From Rutpela maculata (lineage: Eukaryota > Arthropoda > Insecta > Coleoptera > Cerambycidae), in contig OW386286.2 in NCBI GenBank assembly GCA_936432065.2, forward strand, positions 79,450,452 through 79,514,451: DNA of 64,000 nt. Direction: 5' to 3'. This document shows, piece by piece, positions 1 to 11,220 of this stretch. Position numbers and translations under genes: made by a program. The first letter of the stretch is position 1, and each line of letters opens with the position of its first letter. Below the pieces are notes generated by a model, which was not told the DNA's origin, did not search any database, and was given only the letters and a program-made list of their open reading frames with translations.

Positions 1-905
1 CTTAGATACAATCTTGTTCACATAGCTTCCCCAATTGAGTTTTTTGTGAAGAACAATTCCTAAATAAGTAATTTTGTTTTCGTATGGATATATGTGGTTA
101 CCTAATTTTAGTTAAGTTAAAGTTGGTGTATTGTGTCTTGTGAATATTGTGGTGACAGATTTTTCAACACAAATTTCGAAGCCGTGGTTAAAAAACCACG
201 TGTGTATGTGGATCGCTGCAAAACTTAAATTCAAAACGCAATAATTATATTTTCTCTGGTCTAGGTAGAAGCAAAAATCATCAGGACACTGTATTATGTT
301 ACAAAAATGTTGAATATAAGAGTGGATGCCAGCAGGATAGGGCTGAGTAATGATCCCTGTGGTAGTCCAGTTGAATTAATTCGAGGGCAAATTTTATTAT
401 TGTTCGAGTCTCTTATGTACTTGTAAGTACATCTGTTACGGAATAAATTAGTTAATATGTTGGCTGTATAAGCAGGAATGGCACATAGTGTAATATCGCT
501 AGTTATAATATCCAGATCTATATTATTATATGCTCCCTTTAGATCTAAGAAAAGGGCTCCCAAGTAAGTATTTTCCGAGAAGGAGTTTTGTATGTCTGTT
601 ATCAAATTGGTGACCGCGTCAAGGGTACCTGAAACTTTGAATTGATTTTGGGGTGTTATAAACGATTTGGTTGAAGAAATCATCAATCCACAGTTCTGGA
701 ATGGAACTCGATGTATTATTTACAGGCACTCTTTTAATCTTCTTTGCTTGCGACCATAATACTTTAGACGGAGTGGAATGATTGAGATTCTCACAGTAGA
801 CTTTCCAATTTTCCCGGGATTTTATTTTAAAAAGTTTCTTTGATAGAGCTATTTCTTTTTTACAGAGAATAAAATTTTCTAGATAACTATTTTGTTTATA
901 GTTAT
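1..905 (-). pseudogene. ORF2 reverse transcriptase of the jockey-like LINE, partial
   Basis: The linker after the endonuclease reads on from about 905 to 690. The RT follows with LFLDLKGAYNNIDLD (motif A region) and GLPQGSLLSPIL (motif B). Past a frameshift near 294, the peptides ADDFCFYL-like and ENKITYLGIVLHKKLNW can be read to the left edge; these correspond to the catalytic loop and the following thumb region of LINE RTs. The rest of ORF2 and the 3' UTR lie outside the window. Confidence 0.85.
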
Positions 906-1881
906 TTAGGGCGTCCTTTCTTCGGGATAAAATTCTCTCGCATTCCTCATCCCACCATGGAGGGGGAGGGCGTTTTTTCCTTTAAAAGGTTTGTAAATTG
1001 GAATCGATTTTTCCGAATCAGTGTTTACATTTTTGAGGAAAAAGTTATATTTTTCTAGGGGACATAAAAGACCATGAGGATTTCGAAATTTCTCCTCTAA
1101 TATAACCTCATATGTGCTCCAGTTAGCTTTATTAACGTTCCATTTACTTTTTGGATGGATAATGTTCCCAAAGTTAATGTTAATTGCGAGCTCAATCATA
1201 ATAGGAAAATGATCCGAACCTAGTGTGTCCTGATAAACCTTCCAACTTATTAATGGGGCTAAATTGGAGGTTGGCATAGTGATGTCAACCACAGATTTGT
1301 TGCGAGAGGGAGACGAGAGTCTGGTTGTAGCACCATTATTTAAAAAAACTAAGTCTTGGGCATCGACAGAGTTGATTATCTGTCTTCCCACTTGGTCGTT
1401 TTTGTACGAGCCCCATATGCTACTATGGGCATTAAAATCGCCTCCAATTATTCTAACATTCGTAAGTTGATTAAAAATATTTTCACAATCACTATTATCA
1501 GTATTTACATTGGGTTGGTCTATAGAGAGATACAAGGTCGTAAGAAATATTGTTGATAATTACAGTAACTCCACAAATCAGAATTTCATCATTAAAATTA
1601 TTAACAAACTGAATTTCTTTAAATTTCATTCCTTTTTTTAATAAAATTGCAACACCAGCTTTACCATCGATTCGGTCTCTTCGTATTATATTATATCTTG
1701 GAAAATGTATATAATGGTAAGGTTTAAACCATGTCTCACTAATAAGTGCTACATGAACATCATAATCACGTATAAATTTTAATAGGTTTATTTTATTTGC
1801 AATGGCCGACCGAGCATTCCATTGCATAATGTTTATAGTTTTTGATTTTTGATTCGCCATTGCTATTTTTTCTAAGGACAT
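906..1881 (-). pseudogene. ORF2 endonuclease domain of the jockey-like LINE
   Basis: This is the N-terminal AP-like endonuclease that nicks target DNA for target-primed reverse transcription. The start is likely the ATG at 1881 or 1860. Motifs in order are INIMQWNARSAIANK (metal-binding Asn), ALISETWFKP (catalytic Glu), GGDFNAHSSIWGS (D-x-N) and SDHFPIMIEL (catalytic Asp-His). All the key residues are present. The domain is split by a frameshift inside 1498-1535 and leaves frame again near 960, where a WWDEEC-type linker is seen in another frame. Downstream reading continues into the reverse transcriptase. Confidence 0.85.
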
Positions 1882-3250
1882 CCTCCAGTATCCTAATAAA
1901 TTCCTTTTTAATTACATCAATATCTAAGTTCCTGATATTATCTATATTATCAATATTTTTAAATATAGAGTGAATGCAGTGATTCAAATATACTATCATA
2001 TCATCTGTACCTAAAGGGGTTGTTTGGGGTTTATGTGGGTTAGAAGGTAGTGGATTAGCTGGTCCAAATCTAAAGGGGAAATTATTTTCGTTGCTAGTTT
2101 GCGGCAGAGGAGATTTTTCTATTTTACGTTTCTTGTGTGACTGAGATAGTGTACTAAATTGTTTTTTGGGGCTAGTACCACTGGTAGAGGGTTAGAAAAC
2201 AGAAATGTGTTTCTGGTTTGTGGAAGGTTTAGATAGATTTGGGAAATCAGTTTCGTTATCTAAGACAAAAAATCTATTATTAGTTGCGATTGTAGCGAAT
2301 GAATTTTCCACCTTATTTTTGGCATCTAAAAATGGAATATTATTTAGAGACATCTGCTCTTTAATCTTCTTTTGGTTTTCATATTTTGGACATTTATAAG
2401 AGGTAGAGTTATGGAGATTACTGTCGCAGTAGATGCAAAAAACATCCTCAGACAGGCATTTATGATCGTCTAATTTTTCTTTTCCACAGTTAGGACAGAG
2501 TGTTTTAGTGCTTCTGCATTGTTTATAGACATGTCCGTATATCAAGCATTTATAGTATTGAACAATTCTACTAATGAATGAAACTAACAACATATTTTGG
2601 TAGAATATTGCCCTCGAATGTTATAATGACAGCTTGTCTAGGCATACATTTTACGGATCCGCTTTCATCCACAACTTTACGAAGCATTCTTTTGACATCA
2701 ACTACCGGACTAGAACATTCAATATTTTCCTTAATATACTTTTCATCAAAAAACGTATATACCGATCTGATTATACCTTTTCTTTCTACTAAATGGTTGG
2801 GTATAAAAATCCTTAGTTTTTCTGTCTCAAGCATCTTATTATTGACGAGATTATTAGCGTCAAATGCAGACTTTTAAACGACACGAATTCTATTTTTACC
2901 CATGGTGTTAATTGTAACAATATTTTTAATATTTAATTTTTTTATTAAAATGTATCCGACAAACATGTTTTTATCAATACTCTCAATCCTCTCTATAAAA
3001 GCGTAAATGGTCATATAAATGAATATTATTTAGGTTAAAAAACTTTAAAGGTTTTTATGAACTAGTAGAATCCATATCTTCAGAGTTGTCCAAGTTGTTA
3101 TTACTCGTGTCTACCATTGAACTGTCAGTTTCCAACGGCGGGTCTACTATGCTATTCTTACCTCCAGTTTTATTATGTTCTACACTATTTTGCAAATACC
3201 TATCTGGAGGCTCTTCCTCCTCCGGGGATATTGGGGCCTTATTTAATTAT
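1793..3250 (-). pseudogene. ORF1 (Gag-like) of the jockey-like LINE
   Basis: ORF1 proteins of jockey-group LINEs bind the element RNA in a cytoplasmic particle. The frame can be followed from about 3250, through a stop near 3060 and another just after the MGKNRIRVV stretch near 2880, into a block with FIPNHLVERKGIIRSVYTFF, which resembles the conserved domain before the knuckles in this family. A frameshift at 2571-2593 leads into three zinc knuckles (CLIYGHVYKQC, then CPNCGK...HKC, then CIYC...CP). A basic, proline-rich tail (KKRKIEKSPLPQ) follows to about 1850 and overlaps the start of ORF2. Two stops and one frameshift break the gene. Confidence 0.75.
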
Positions 3251-3369
3251 TCACAATCAAATAATTGTTAATACACTATATAAAGAAACAATTTAAATTG
3301 CTTGAATAGATTGCACTAGATACGGATATTCGAGATCGAACTTAATACGCGTGTTCTCACTTTATAAGC

Positions 3370-4850
3370 CGTACAAGCACTGACACATGGGGTTCTGCAA
3401 CAGAAAGTGAAAGGGTTTTTATCGCTCAAAAAAGGATTATTAGATTAATTTTTAATTTAGACTGGTGAGAAACTTGTAAATACACTTTTAAAAATAATAA
3501 AATTTTAACAGTTTCCTGTATGTTTATTTTAAAATGTATTACTTTCACGAAAAGAAATATGGACACATTTGTTAAAGTTAATGAAGGACATGAGCATCAT
3601 ACGAGATATTGACACTATGTACAACTGCCTAAGCACAGAATTTCTGCATATGAGAAATCCCCACATTATAAGTTTGCTTCTATATATAATGCCTACCGCC
3701 TGAATACAAAAAAACCGCTGCCCAAGGAATCACTACTTCCACATCCAATTCTCTATCCAAGTCACTCACAACGAAAAAACTTTGTATGTGGAAATAATTG
3801 TTTACGGAAATTTAATAATATAGTATTTGAAATCCTCTACCCCAAAAGCCCATAAAACGATACCCCACATCGGTAGTGGGGTGGGGGTTGTGATAGGGTA
3901 GTGGGGGTGGATGAAGTAAAAAAATGTTTTGAGGTTTCTGGTTCTTGTACATTCACTAAATCATAATTTTTTTTCATCCCCTTTAATAAGGGTGGGGGTT
4001 GGTAATGGGGGGTGGCTAATGCCAAAAATGTTTTTGAGACCTTAGCTTTTCTTGTATATACTAAATACCAATTTTATGGACTCTTACCTGCTTGATTTAC
4101 CCATTTACCCCAAATTTACCCCAATTTACCCCCAATCCTTCGACGGAACAAGATGAAAATATAATCTAGTTCTAGATCTCGTTAAAGTACATATGTGTAC
4201 CAAATTTCAAGTCAATATCTCAAACGGTTCCAGAGTAAACGTGCGCACAAAAAAAAGTTAGACAGACAGACAGACCAACAGACAGACAGAATTTTCTTTT
4301 CGCTCAAACTTAAAATCTCGACGTTTCATGACATTTTAAGCCTATTTGAGCAATAAAAGTTTTTAAAAATTTTTTTGGCGTTACTATACTTCCACTGGAT
4401 GTTGAAGTAATATAGAAAATTACTACCACTTCAAAAGAGCAGTTAAAACCTTCCTCCTTGAAGAAGTTTGTGAATAGGCCGTAAATGACAACTGACTTTA
4501 TTATTATTACTCTAAGCAAGTTTTTATACATTTTTTCTTCTTATCGTATGTATATAGTTTACTACCAAATATTTTTTATAGCTGAGTCCTGGTCCTGAGT
4601 TTGTTCTTTTATGTAATTATTAATTTTATTATTAAGTTGAAAATCATATATACTTATAGTACCTATGATTGTCTATCGTTCTTTCTTTTTATTATTGTAT
4701 TTTTTTTTAATCCTACAGAATTATGTTAACTGTACTTGATAAGTTTCTACTATATAAACTTACTATTTGTAATCTGTGACGTGCCATATGTACTTTGTAT
4801 TATCTTTGGCCAATAAATCTATCTATCTATCTACCTAAACGTCCCCTTCA
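3370..4850 (+). mobile_element. 3' end of a second non-LTR element, split by a HINE
   Basis: On the plus strand, WGSATESERVFIAQKRIIRL, then an ETCK and FKNNKILTV block, then HRISAYEKSPHYKFASIYNA are typical of the C-terminal domain after the RT in CR1/RTE-like LINEs. The frame is broken by stops and shifts. The reading resumes after the inserted repeat (3711-4410) with FKRAVKTFLLEEVCE and a stop, the usual C-terminus. A 3' UTR follows and ends in (ATCT)n repeats after AATAAA near 4812, as in LINEs with microsatellite tails. The copy is 5' truncated. Confidence 0.75.
3711..4410 (+). mobile_element. HINE (Helentron-like non-autonomous element), copy 1
   Basis: This is one of five good copies of a ~700-bp repeat. 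The left end is AAAACCGCTGCCCAAGG followed by ACTTCCACATCC. The right end is a hairpin (ACTTCCAC / GTGGAAGT with a 5-base loop) followed by AA. The two ACTTCCACATCC(AG) blocks are inverted to each other near the ends. The interior holds G-rich and C-rich tracts and a short GACA-type microsatellite (4261-4290). Subterminal inverted repeats, a GTCY microsatellite and a 3' hairpin match the published description of HINEs. No coding capacity. It sits in the coding end of a LINE. Confidence 0.7.
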
Positions 4851-4975
4851 TTCTACTTTCTACCTTGAAACTCTGTAAACGGCCAATTCACTCACAGTGG
4901 TATGTTTCCAACATATATCATCATTATATATTAGAAACGTGAGTAGATTCGAAGATTCGCAGTACTCAGACCTAT

Positions 4976-5460
4976 CGGCCCATTATAGATTCGCGACATT
5001 TAGGATTCCCTAGAAAAGACAAGTGCTCTTTACGAAGGAGAGCAATTCTTTCCAGGGTAGATTCCATATTTCCTCAGGCTGTAAAAACTGCCTAGCGAGA
5101 TACCTATACCTTGATGCTCCTATTGATGGACAATAACATAGAAATGAGTGATGGTTTCATCCTGCACTCCACACATCCGACAACTAGGATCATCTTTCAA
5201 CCTCATTGTATGCACGTGTTTGTTCAGAGGACGGTCTCCTGTTATCAGGCCTACCATCCATCTCAATCGTTCTTTAACAAGCCCAAGCACCATTTTACGT
5301 TGTCCAACCGTTGTCAAATTGTGCCATAGTCCAATCTTGCAGCTCTGACTGAATCGGGCTTCTTGCAGACGGAAGGCTGGCTCTGAGCCAGAGAAAGGAG
5401 TTCTTGCTCCTTCTTCCGCCAAATGGTCTACTTCTTCCTTGCCCGAACGTATATCAACTC
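4976..5460 (-). pseudogene. RNase H and C-terminal tail of a non-LTR element
   Basis: The minus strand reads a DIRSGKEEVDHLAEEGART stretch with the look of the end of a LINE RNase H domain. Then come GLITGDRPLNKHVHTM and CRMCGVQDETITHF (C-x2-C...H zinc-like motif), and after a frame change FLQPEEIWNLPWKELLSF. These are the usual last 130 residues of RNase H-bearing LINEs (I/LOA/R1-like). No RT is present, so this is an isolated tail fragment. It may belong to a different family from 13960-15520. Confidence 0.65.
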
Positions 5461-6740
5461 AAATTGATTTTGATTTCTTCTGATGATCTTTCTCAAATGA
5501 GAGATATATTATAACCCACAGAATTCGCTATATCTTTCGACCTAAAATCGGTTTTATTTTTCACATTTAAAAATGTTAAACAACATTTATAACAAAATGA
5601 AACAAATTAAAGTGTTGTACAATACAGACAATTAATAAACAGTGAAATACTATCACGGAATTATTTAAATACCCACTTACTACACTTCACTGAACACTGA
5701 GATTAAACAGCATTGATAACAAAATAAAGCAAAATGCACTCTAGAATATACCAAAAACGATACACTACCGCAAAATAAATATTTACCACCTTCATTTAAA
5801 GAACACAGAAATGTGGCTAGATACATTTTAAGTGAAATTAATCAGTTTTTTTCTCTTTACAAATAAATTAGGAAATAACTTTTAAAATAGATATGGAATT
5901 TGCATGGCCCCTAAAAACGGCATGGCCTTAACAATTTTAATTTACAAAATAAATATTATTATATTCCTTTTGGAACAGGCTAAACTAGCATCAGTTTGCT
6001 GTGTGTTCCAAATCATATTTTGTTTACAAATAACAAACAAGAGAGAAAAGAAAATATAATGTATTGAAAATATTTTTCATAATACCCTGAAAAGGAATTG
6101 AATTTGAATTGAATTTTTAAAATATTTATCTATTTGTGAAAATGAAGTAAATATAAATATTATTAAATATTTTATAAAAACATATTTGTCTTACTCCTTA
6201 AAATTAGTTAATAAAATTAGTGATCTCGGAATATGAAACCGTAAAAATGACAATGATAGGCAATTTATATCTGAAGTTCTTTTATAAAAATATTTTAAAC
6301 CCATTGAGAATTTAGGTCAAAATCTTTAAAGAAAACTTTTATATAATAAATATGATGGAAATGATGACATCTATCATTTAAATTTAAAAGGTTTTCAATC
6401 GCTTGATCAAGTTGACATCAAAATGAATAATGTTCAGGGAGAATGAATGAAAAAATATTTAAAATCGGCCCTCGTCAATTTAATTCAAGAATGCAAATAA
6501 ATATTTTATCTTAATAGTACTGGCTTTGCCCTTATATTTAATTCAATCATACCGGAAGGTATTTTAGTTGATTGCACTTTTGTTTCCAATACGTTCGGTG
6601 ATATTGGTTTATATGATTTTAGTGCGGCATAATGTAAATAAATCAGTTAAATGGAATATATAGAAATGAAAAATCAATCAAACATTGCAATATTAACAGA
6701 TTTAATTCAAATTATTACAATTTCTCTTTGACTAATATAA
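5461..6740. other. AT-rich stretch without recognised genes
   Basis: I see only short open frames without family motifs. A 56-bp imperfect hairpin follows at 6746-6801 (arms beginning GACGATAGACAGAATA). Confidence 0.5.
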
Positions 6741-6745
6741 TATCA

Positions 6746-6801
6746 GACGATAGACAGAATACATAAATTCTATAGAATATAATTTATATTCGTCTATCGC
6801 A
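6746..6801. repeat. Imperfect hairpin
   Basis: The arms GACGATAGAC and GTCTATCGC-type sequence close a ~56-bp AT-rich inverted repeat. It may be the remains of a MITE end; nothing else supports a function. Confidence 0.4.
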
Positions 6802-7054
6802 AACACAGTTTAATAATAGGGACTTAATAAAATATTATACTAAGGTTTTCCTCCGATTATTCAATATAATTCATATATTAGACATACATGTTTGAAGAAG
6901 CAATAGAGCTCATTGCTTACGGTAGTGGGTAATAATTTATTACTCATAATTACAATAATTCATTATTCATAGGCTAGAATCAGTCACAAGAGCTCATATT
7001 CATTACTCAATAGTTGTGGAGCAATCACATGACACGATTTAAAGTTCAAAAACA

Positions 7055-7125
7055 TCTCCTTGGCTCGTGCCGTAAACGTCATCCTCTTGAGTAATACTCA
7101 TCATCATGCTCGTTGAATAATATAC
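7055..7125 (-). repeat. Half-copy of the hairpin family seen at 62058
   Basis: Read as its complement, this stretch aligns by eye with 62050-62115: GGCTCGT, TAAAC, ATCAT and GCTCGTTGAAT blocks occur in the same order. Only one arm is present, so it is a truncated or decayed copy. Confidence 0.45.
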
Positions 7126-7139
7126 TTTTAAAATGTCTG

Positions 7140-7240
7140 TCTGTCTGTGCGTCGGTCTCGTTTCTTGTAAGCACGATCATTTAATAAATAAAAGTCCGAT
7201 TGTATTGAAAATTGGACAGTCAGTTAGTGTGATACATTAT
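7140..7240 (-). repeat. Interspersed repeat with TGTC microsatellite, copy 1
   Basis: The TGTC run followed by CGTTTCTTGTAAGCACGAT is the reverse complement of a block also found at 9590-9700 and 28390-28570. The shared core is a TTAAGTTATCGTGCTTACAA block followed by an ACGTGA block. No coding potential. Confidence 0.55.
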
Positions 7241-7394
7241 TTACCACAAATTGTGTTTTCAAGTAAAAAAGTAAATTCATTTTTTTAACTAATTTTAAAA
7301 GTTGATTAAAAATAGGAATTAACACATTTTTACTAGTTTGGCGGGCGTAACATCTTTATTACATGTTTTCCAAGCATTTTCGCACTTTAAATTT

Positions 7395-9073
7395 GAGGTG
7401 TTCGATGGGGTACCTTTTTGTGCCATGGTAGCTTAGACTATAAAGAAGCGTTGGTATATACGCTAGATTTATTTGGGTTCCAACGTTAGAATACTTCCAA
7501 CAATTTTATTACGGTTTACTATAATATTTGGCAATAAATCAACCATTTTTTATTAATTTATTCCCTCGTTTATTCCACAAAACTTAAATTTTGTAACTGC
7601 AGACATACTTTGTTAATAATACTGCTATGAAACGCAAAATCTGGTTTGTAGCACGTAATAAATTACAGTACATAAATTATAATCAAGATATTAAAATAAT
7701 TAATTAAACATGTAAAGTCTTACCCATTCATGCACGAAGATCTGGTTCAAACATACCTGAAAAGGAATAAGAAAGTAAGTAAGTAACTAAGGAATGCATT
7801 TAAATTGAAATTCTGATAAAGGTATGTATGAATAAATAAGTAAATAAGGAAGGAAATAATGATGTATACATTATACTTTTCGCCGGATGATTGAAGTTTC
7901 TATATAATTGTTGAATACTTTATAGTATACTTTTGGCATAATTAGAGAATATTATTTAGGTATTACGCAAATCACAACTTACACACTTTTTTATTTATTA
8001 TAAAAATACCCACTTTCTGTATATTGTTGCCCTAATCTGGGCACGCTAATATACTAGTTAGGTAAATACTTTAAAACACTCATTATTGGAGAACCAATCA
8101 AAACAACTACTCTTCTAGCTAATACTGACGAAGTATTGAATTACATGATAGGATTCTTAGCATTTTAAAGAAAAAAATATATTGAAAATACTTAAATCAT
8201 TCACACTTTTTTTTTTTTTTTTTAATTTAATATGAGGTGTTCGATGGTGTACCTTTTTGTGCCATGGTAGCTTAGACTATAAAGAAGCGTTGGTATATAC
8301 GCTAGATTTATTTGGGTTCCAACGTTAGAATACTTCCAACAATTTTATTACGGTTTACTATAATATTTGGCAATAAATCAACCATTTTTTATTAATTTAT
8401 TCCCTCGTTTATTCCACAAAACTTAAATTTTGTAACTGCAGACATACTTTGTTAATAATACTGCTATGAAACGCAAAATCTGGTTTGTAGCACGTAATAA
8501 ATTACAGTACATAAATTATAATCAAGATATTAAAATAATTAATTAAACATGTAAAGTCTTACCCATTCATGCACGAAGATCTGGTTCAAACATACCTGAA
8601 AAGGAATAAGAAAGTAAGTAAGTAACTAAGGAATGCATTTAAATTGAAATTCTGATAAAGGTATGTATGAATAAATAAGTAAATAAGGAAGGAAATAATG
8701 ATGTATACATTATACTTTTCGCCGGATGATTGAAGTTTCTATATAATTGTTGAATACTTTATAGTATACTTTTGGCATAATTAGAGAATATTATTTAGGT
8801 ATTACGCAAATCACAACTTACACACTTTTTTATTTATTATAAAAATACCCACTTTCTGTATATTGTTGCCCTAATCTGGGCACGCTAATATACTAGTTAG
8901 GTAAATACTTTAAAACACTCATTATTGGAGAACCAATCAAAACAACTACTCTTCTAGCTAATACTGACGAAGTATTGAATTACATGATAGGATTCTTAGC
9001 ATTTTAAAGAAAAAAATATATTGAAAATACTTAAATCATTCACACTTTTTTTTTTTTTTTTTTAATTTAATAT
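7395..9073. repeat. Tandem duplication, two 839-bp units
   Basis: Unit 1 (7395-8233) and unit 2 (8234-9073) both start GAGGTGTTCGATGG and end in a T-run plus AATTTAATAT. By eye they differ at one base near the start (GGGG versus GGTG) and in T-run length. There are no open frames of note. This is either a recent duplication or an assembly artefact. Confidence 0.85.
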
Positions 9074-9354
9074 GAAAAAAAAAAAAAAGTGTGAATGATT
9101 TAAGTATTTTCAATATATTTTTTTCTTTAAAATGCTAAGAATCCTATCATGTAATTCAATACTTCGTCAGTATTAGCTAGAAGAGTAGTTGTTTTGATTG
9201 GTTCTCCAATAATGAGTGTTTTAAAGTATTTACCTAACTAGTATATTAGCGTGCCCAGATTAGGGCAACAATATACAGAAAGTGGGTATTTTTATAATAA
9301 ATAAAAAAGTGTGTAAGTTGTGATTTGCGTAATACCTAAATAATATTCTCTAAT
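8780..9354. repeat. Near-perfect inverted repeat (snapback)
   Basis: After unit 2 the sequence turns back: 9079-9354 is the reverse complement of 8780-9055, about 275 bp per arm, around an A/T-only centre of about 25 bases. The match ends abruptly at CTCTAAT, where the flanking sequence diverges. Confidence 0.85.
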
Positions 9355-9589
9355 CATGATAAAAGCAAATAAATAAAAATGATTGATAATTATAATCATC
9401 ACCTGATGATGCCATCTTGATTGGTGAAATGTTCATCGGTATACTATACAGTATTCATGTGTTCATAGAATTTTATCAAAGGCAGTGCTTTGCATGTGCA
9501 TTTCTTTTCTGAAAATATTTAATGGTATATTTACTGATCGATTTTATTAAACAATAGGGTTCTTTCTATGGCTAGTACTAATTTTCTGT

Positions 9590-9800
9590 CCAAATTTCAA
9601 TTCGATAGAACTTTTATGTATTAAGTTATCGTGCTTACAAGAAACGTGATGATGGAACAAACGGACAAACAGAAGGACATTTTGAAAGTTGTTCAGAATT
9701 CAATCACTAACACTTAGACATGAACATTTTTTCTCTACGAGCTATATTTACGGTTTTAGAAATGTGCCGATCAAATGCCAATATACTCTTTGTTATCATA
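9590..9800 (+). repeat. Interspersed repeat, copy 2
   Basis: It shares the TTAAGTTATCGTGCTTACAA block, an ACGTGA block, the ACATTTTGAAAG block and the GCCGATCAAATGC block with 28390-28570. The microsatellite portion is degenerate here. Confidence 0.55.
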
Positions 9801-10125
9801 TGTTTGAAGAGTATAATAAAATAAACTCATCTTCGTTATAAGTACGTTATTATTACTAATATTATCACGCCGTTACACAAATATAAATAAAATTAAGAAA
9901 ATGCATAACATTAATTAATGACAAAAGTTCATCAAAATTTGAATATTGACACTGCATAGGCTTGATCAAATTGAACAGTTTTCGGATAAGACTGTTTTTG
10001 ATTTCACAACCTAATTTGTTAGAATGATCAATCTCTTCAATGAACAGCAAATGCATAGATGGACATCTTCGATTTAAATTAAGTTTATTTCTTGATCCTG
10101 TGAGATGGTCAAAAGGTAATAAAAT

Positions 10126-10390
10126 TATATAAAAAAAATATTTTTAAGAAAAAGCTTTTATTTGAAAAAACTAATAAAAAGTAAAAATATTTGTTTTAAA
10201 TTTATACACCTGGAAACCAAAAGCTTTGGAGGCGGTCATATAGCTCTATTGTATAGTTACTTTGATCAATTGACCGCCCCCAAAGCTTTTGGTTTCCAGG
10301 TGTATAAATTAAAAAAAAATATTTTTACTTCTTAGTAGTTTTTTCAAATAAAAGCTTTTTCTTAAAAATATATTTTTTACTTTTTAGTCT
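10126..10390. mobile_element. Foldback/MITE-like inverted repeat
   Basis: Two arms of about 105-110 bp (10128-10232 and 10274-10390) flank a ~40-base centre. The inner ends read ACACCTGGAAACC and GGTTTCCAGGTGT and the outer ends hold AAAAGCTTTTATTTG. No transposase. A related TAAATAAAAGCTTTTAAAAA block recurs at 11199-11218, so the element could extend further right. Confidence 0.65.
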
Positions 10391-10409
10391 ACTTATTTTA
10401 CAGACAGGC

Positions 10410-10792
10410 AAAATCCTTTCATTTGCCATCGCCATCCACCCCTTCCCTCTCCCATCTTCTCACACTCACACTCTAACACTACTTCCCACTCCTTTCCCAT
10501 CTCTTCCCTATCTCTCCTCACCTCTTTCCACCCTATTCCCACTCCTTCCCACCTCTTTCCCATCTCTTCCCACCCCTTCCCCACCTCTGCCCGCCCCTTA
10601 TTACCTCTCTCTCACCCCTTCCCCATCTCTTCCCATCCCCTCCCCACCTCATCCCACCCCATTCCCACCTCTTCCCACCTCTTGCTCACTTCGACCCACC
10701 TCTTGCCAACCTCGTCCCACCCCTTCCCCACCTCGTCCCCATTTTTTATCTACTTCTTCCCACCTCTTCCCACCCTTCCCCACCTCCCCCAC
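10410..10792. repeat. Pyrimidine-rich minisatellite
   Basis: About 380 bases of near-continuous C/T on the plus strand built from variants of CTTCCCACC. The homopurine/homopyrimidine bias is strong, so a triplex-type structure is possible. Minus-strand frames through it are low-complexity and not genes. Confidence 0.85.
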
Positions 10793-11045
10793 GTCCGCCA
10801 TATTGAATTTAGAATGACGTGATACACTTAATCGTATTTTACCCGTCAAACCCTTTCATTTGATACCCATATCAAGGGAGTTGTGACTAAAAAGCCGATC
10901 CGCCATCTTGGGACGTCCACCATATTGGATTTATAATGACGTCACATTGTTTATCGTATTTTACTCGTCAAACCTTTTCAGTTTACACCGACTAAAAAGC
11001 CGATTCGTCATCTTGGGACGTCCGCCATATTGGATTTAGACGGAT
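10793..11045. repeat. Tandem repeat with ~115-bp unit
   Basis: Three starts of GTCCGCCATATTG (with CCACC and similar variants) occur near 10793, 10912 and 11020. Each is followed by ATTTA, ATGACGT, a CGTATTTTAC block, GTCAAACC, and ACTAAAAAGCCGAT. The unit may be part of a larger interspersed element running to about 11220. Confidence 0.65.
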
Positions 11046-11220
11046 AATGGCTATACTATGTTGCATTGTCACCGGACTTATATAAGTGTGCCAAATTTCA
11101 AAGCTCTAGCTTAATTGAACTAGTCGAAATTCAGCTTGCAGGATTTAACCTAAACTAACAAACACACCTACAAACACACAAACAAACATTGCAAGTTAAA
11201 TAAAAGCTTTTAAAAATAAA

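Larger units (their letters stand above)
1..3300 (-). mobile_element. Jockey-like non-LTR retrotransposon, frameshifted, cut by window edge
   Basis: Read on the minus strand, a 5' region near 3300 is followed by ORF1 with cysteine knuckles, then ORF2 with an AP endonuclease and a reverse transcriptase. This is the order of a two-ORF LINE of the jockey/I group. The reverse transcriptase runs off the left edge, so the 3' end is missing. Reading frames change several times (about 2580, 1500, 960 and 290) and there are stops in ORF1, so the copy is dead. No tail or target duplication can be seen. Clade assignment is by motif only. Confidence 0.85.

Noticed and set aside
5111..5348. Plus-strand frames of 66-72 codons
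   Set aside because: Antisense to the LINE RNase H tail; shadows of the minus-strand reading.
10393..10849. Minus-strand frames rich in W, E, G and K
   Set aside because: Translations of the CTTCCCACC minisatellite, low complexity, no gene.
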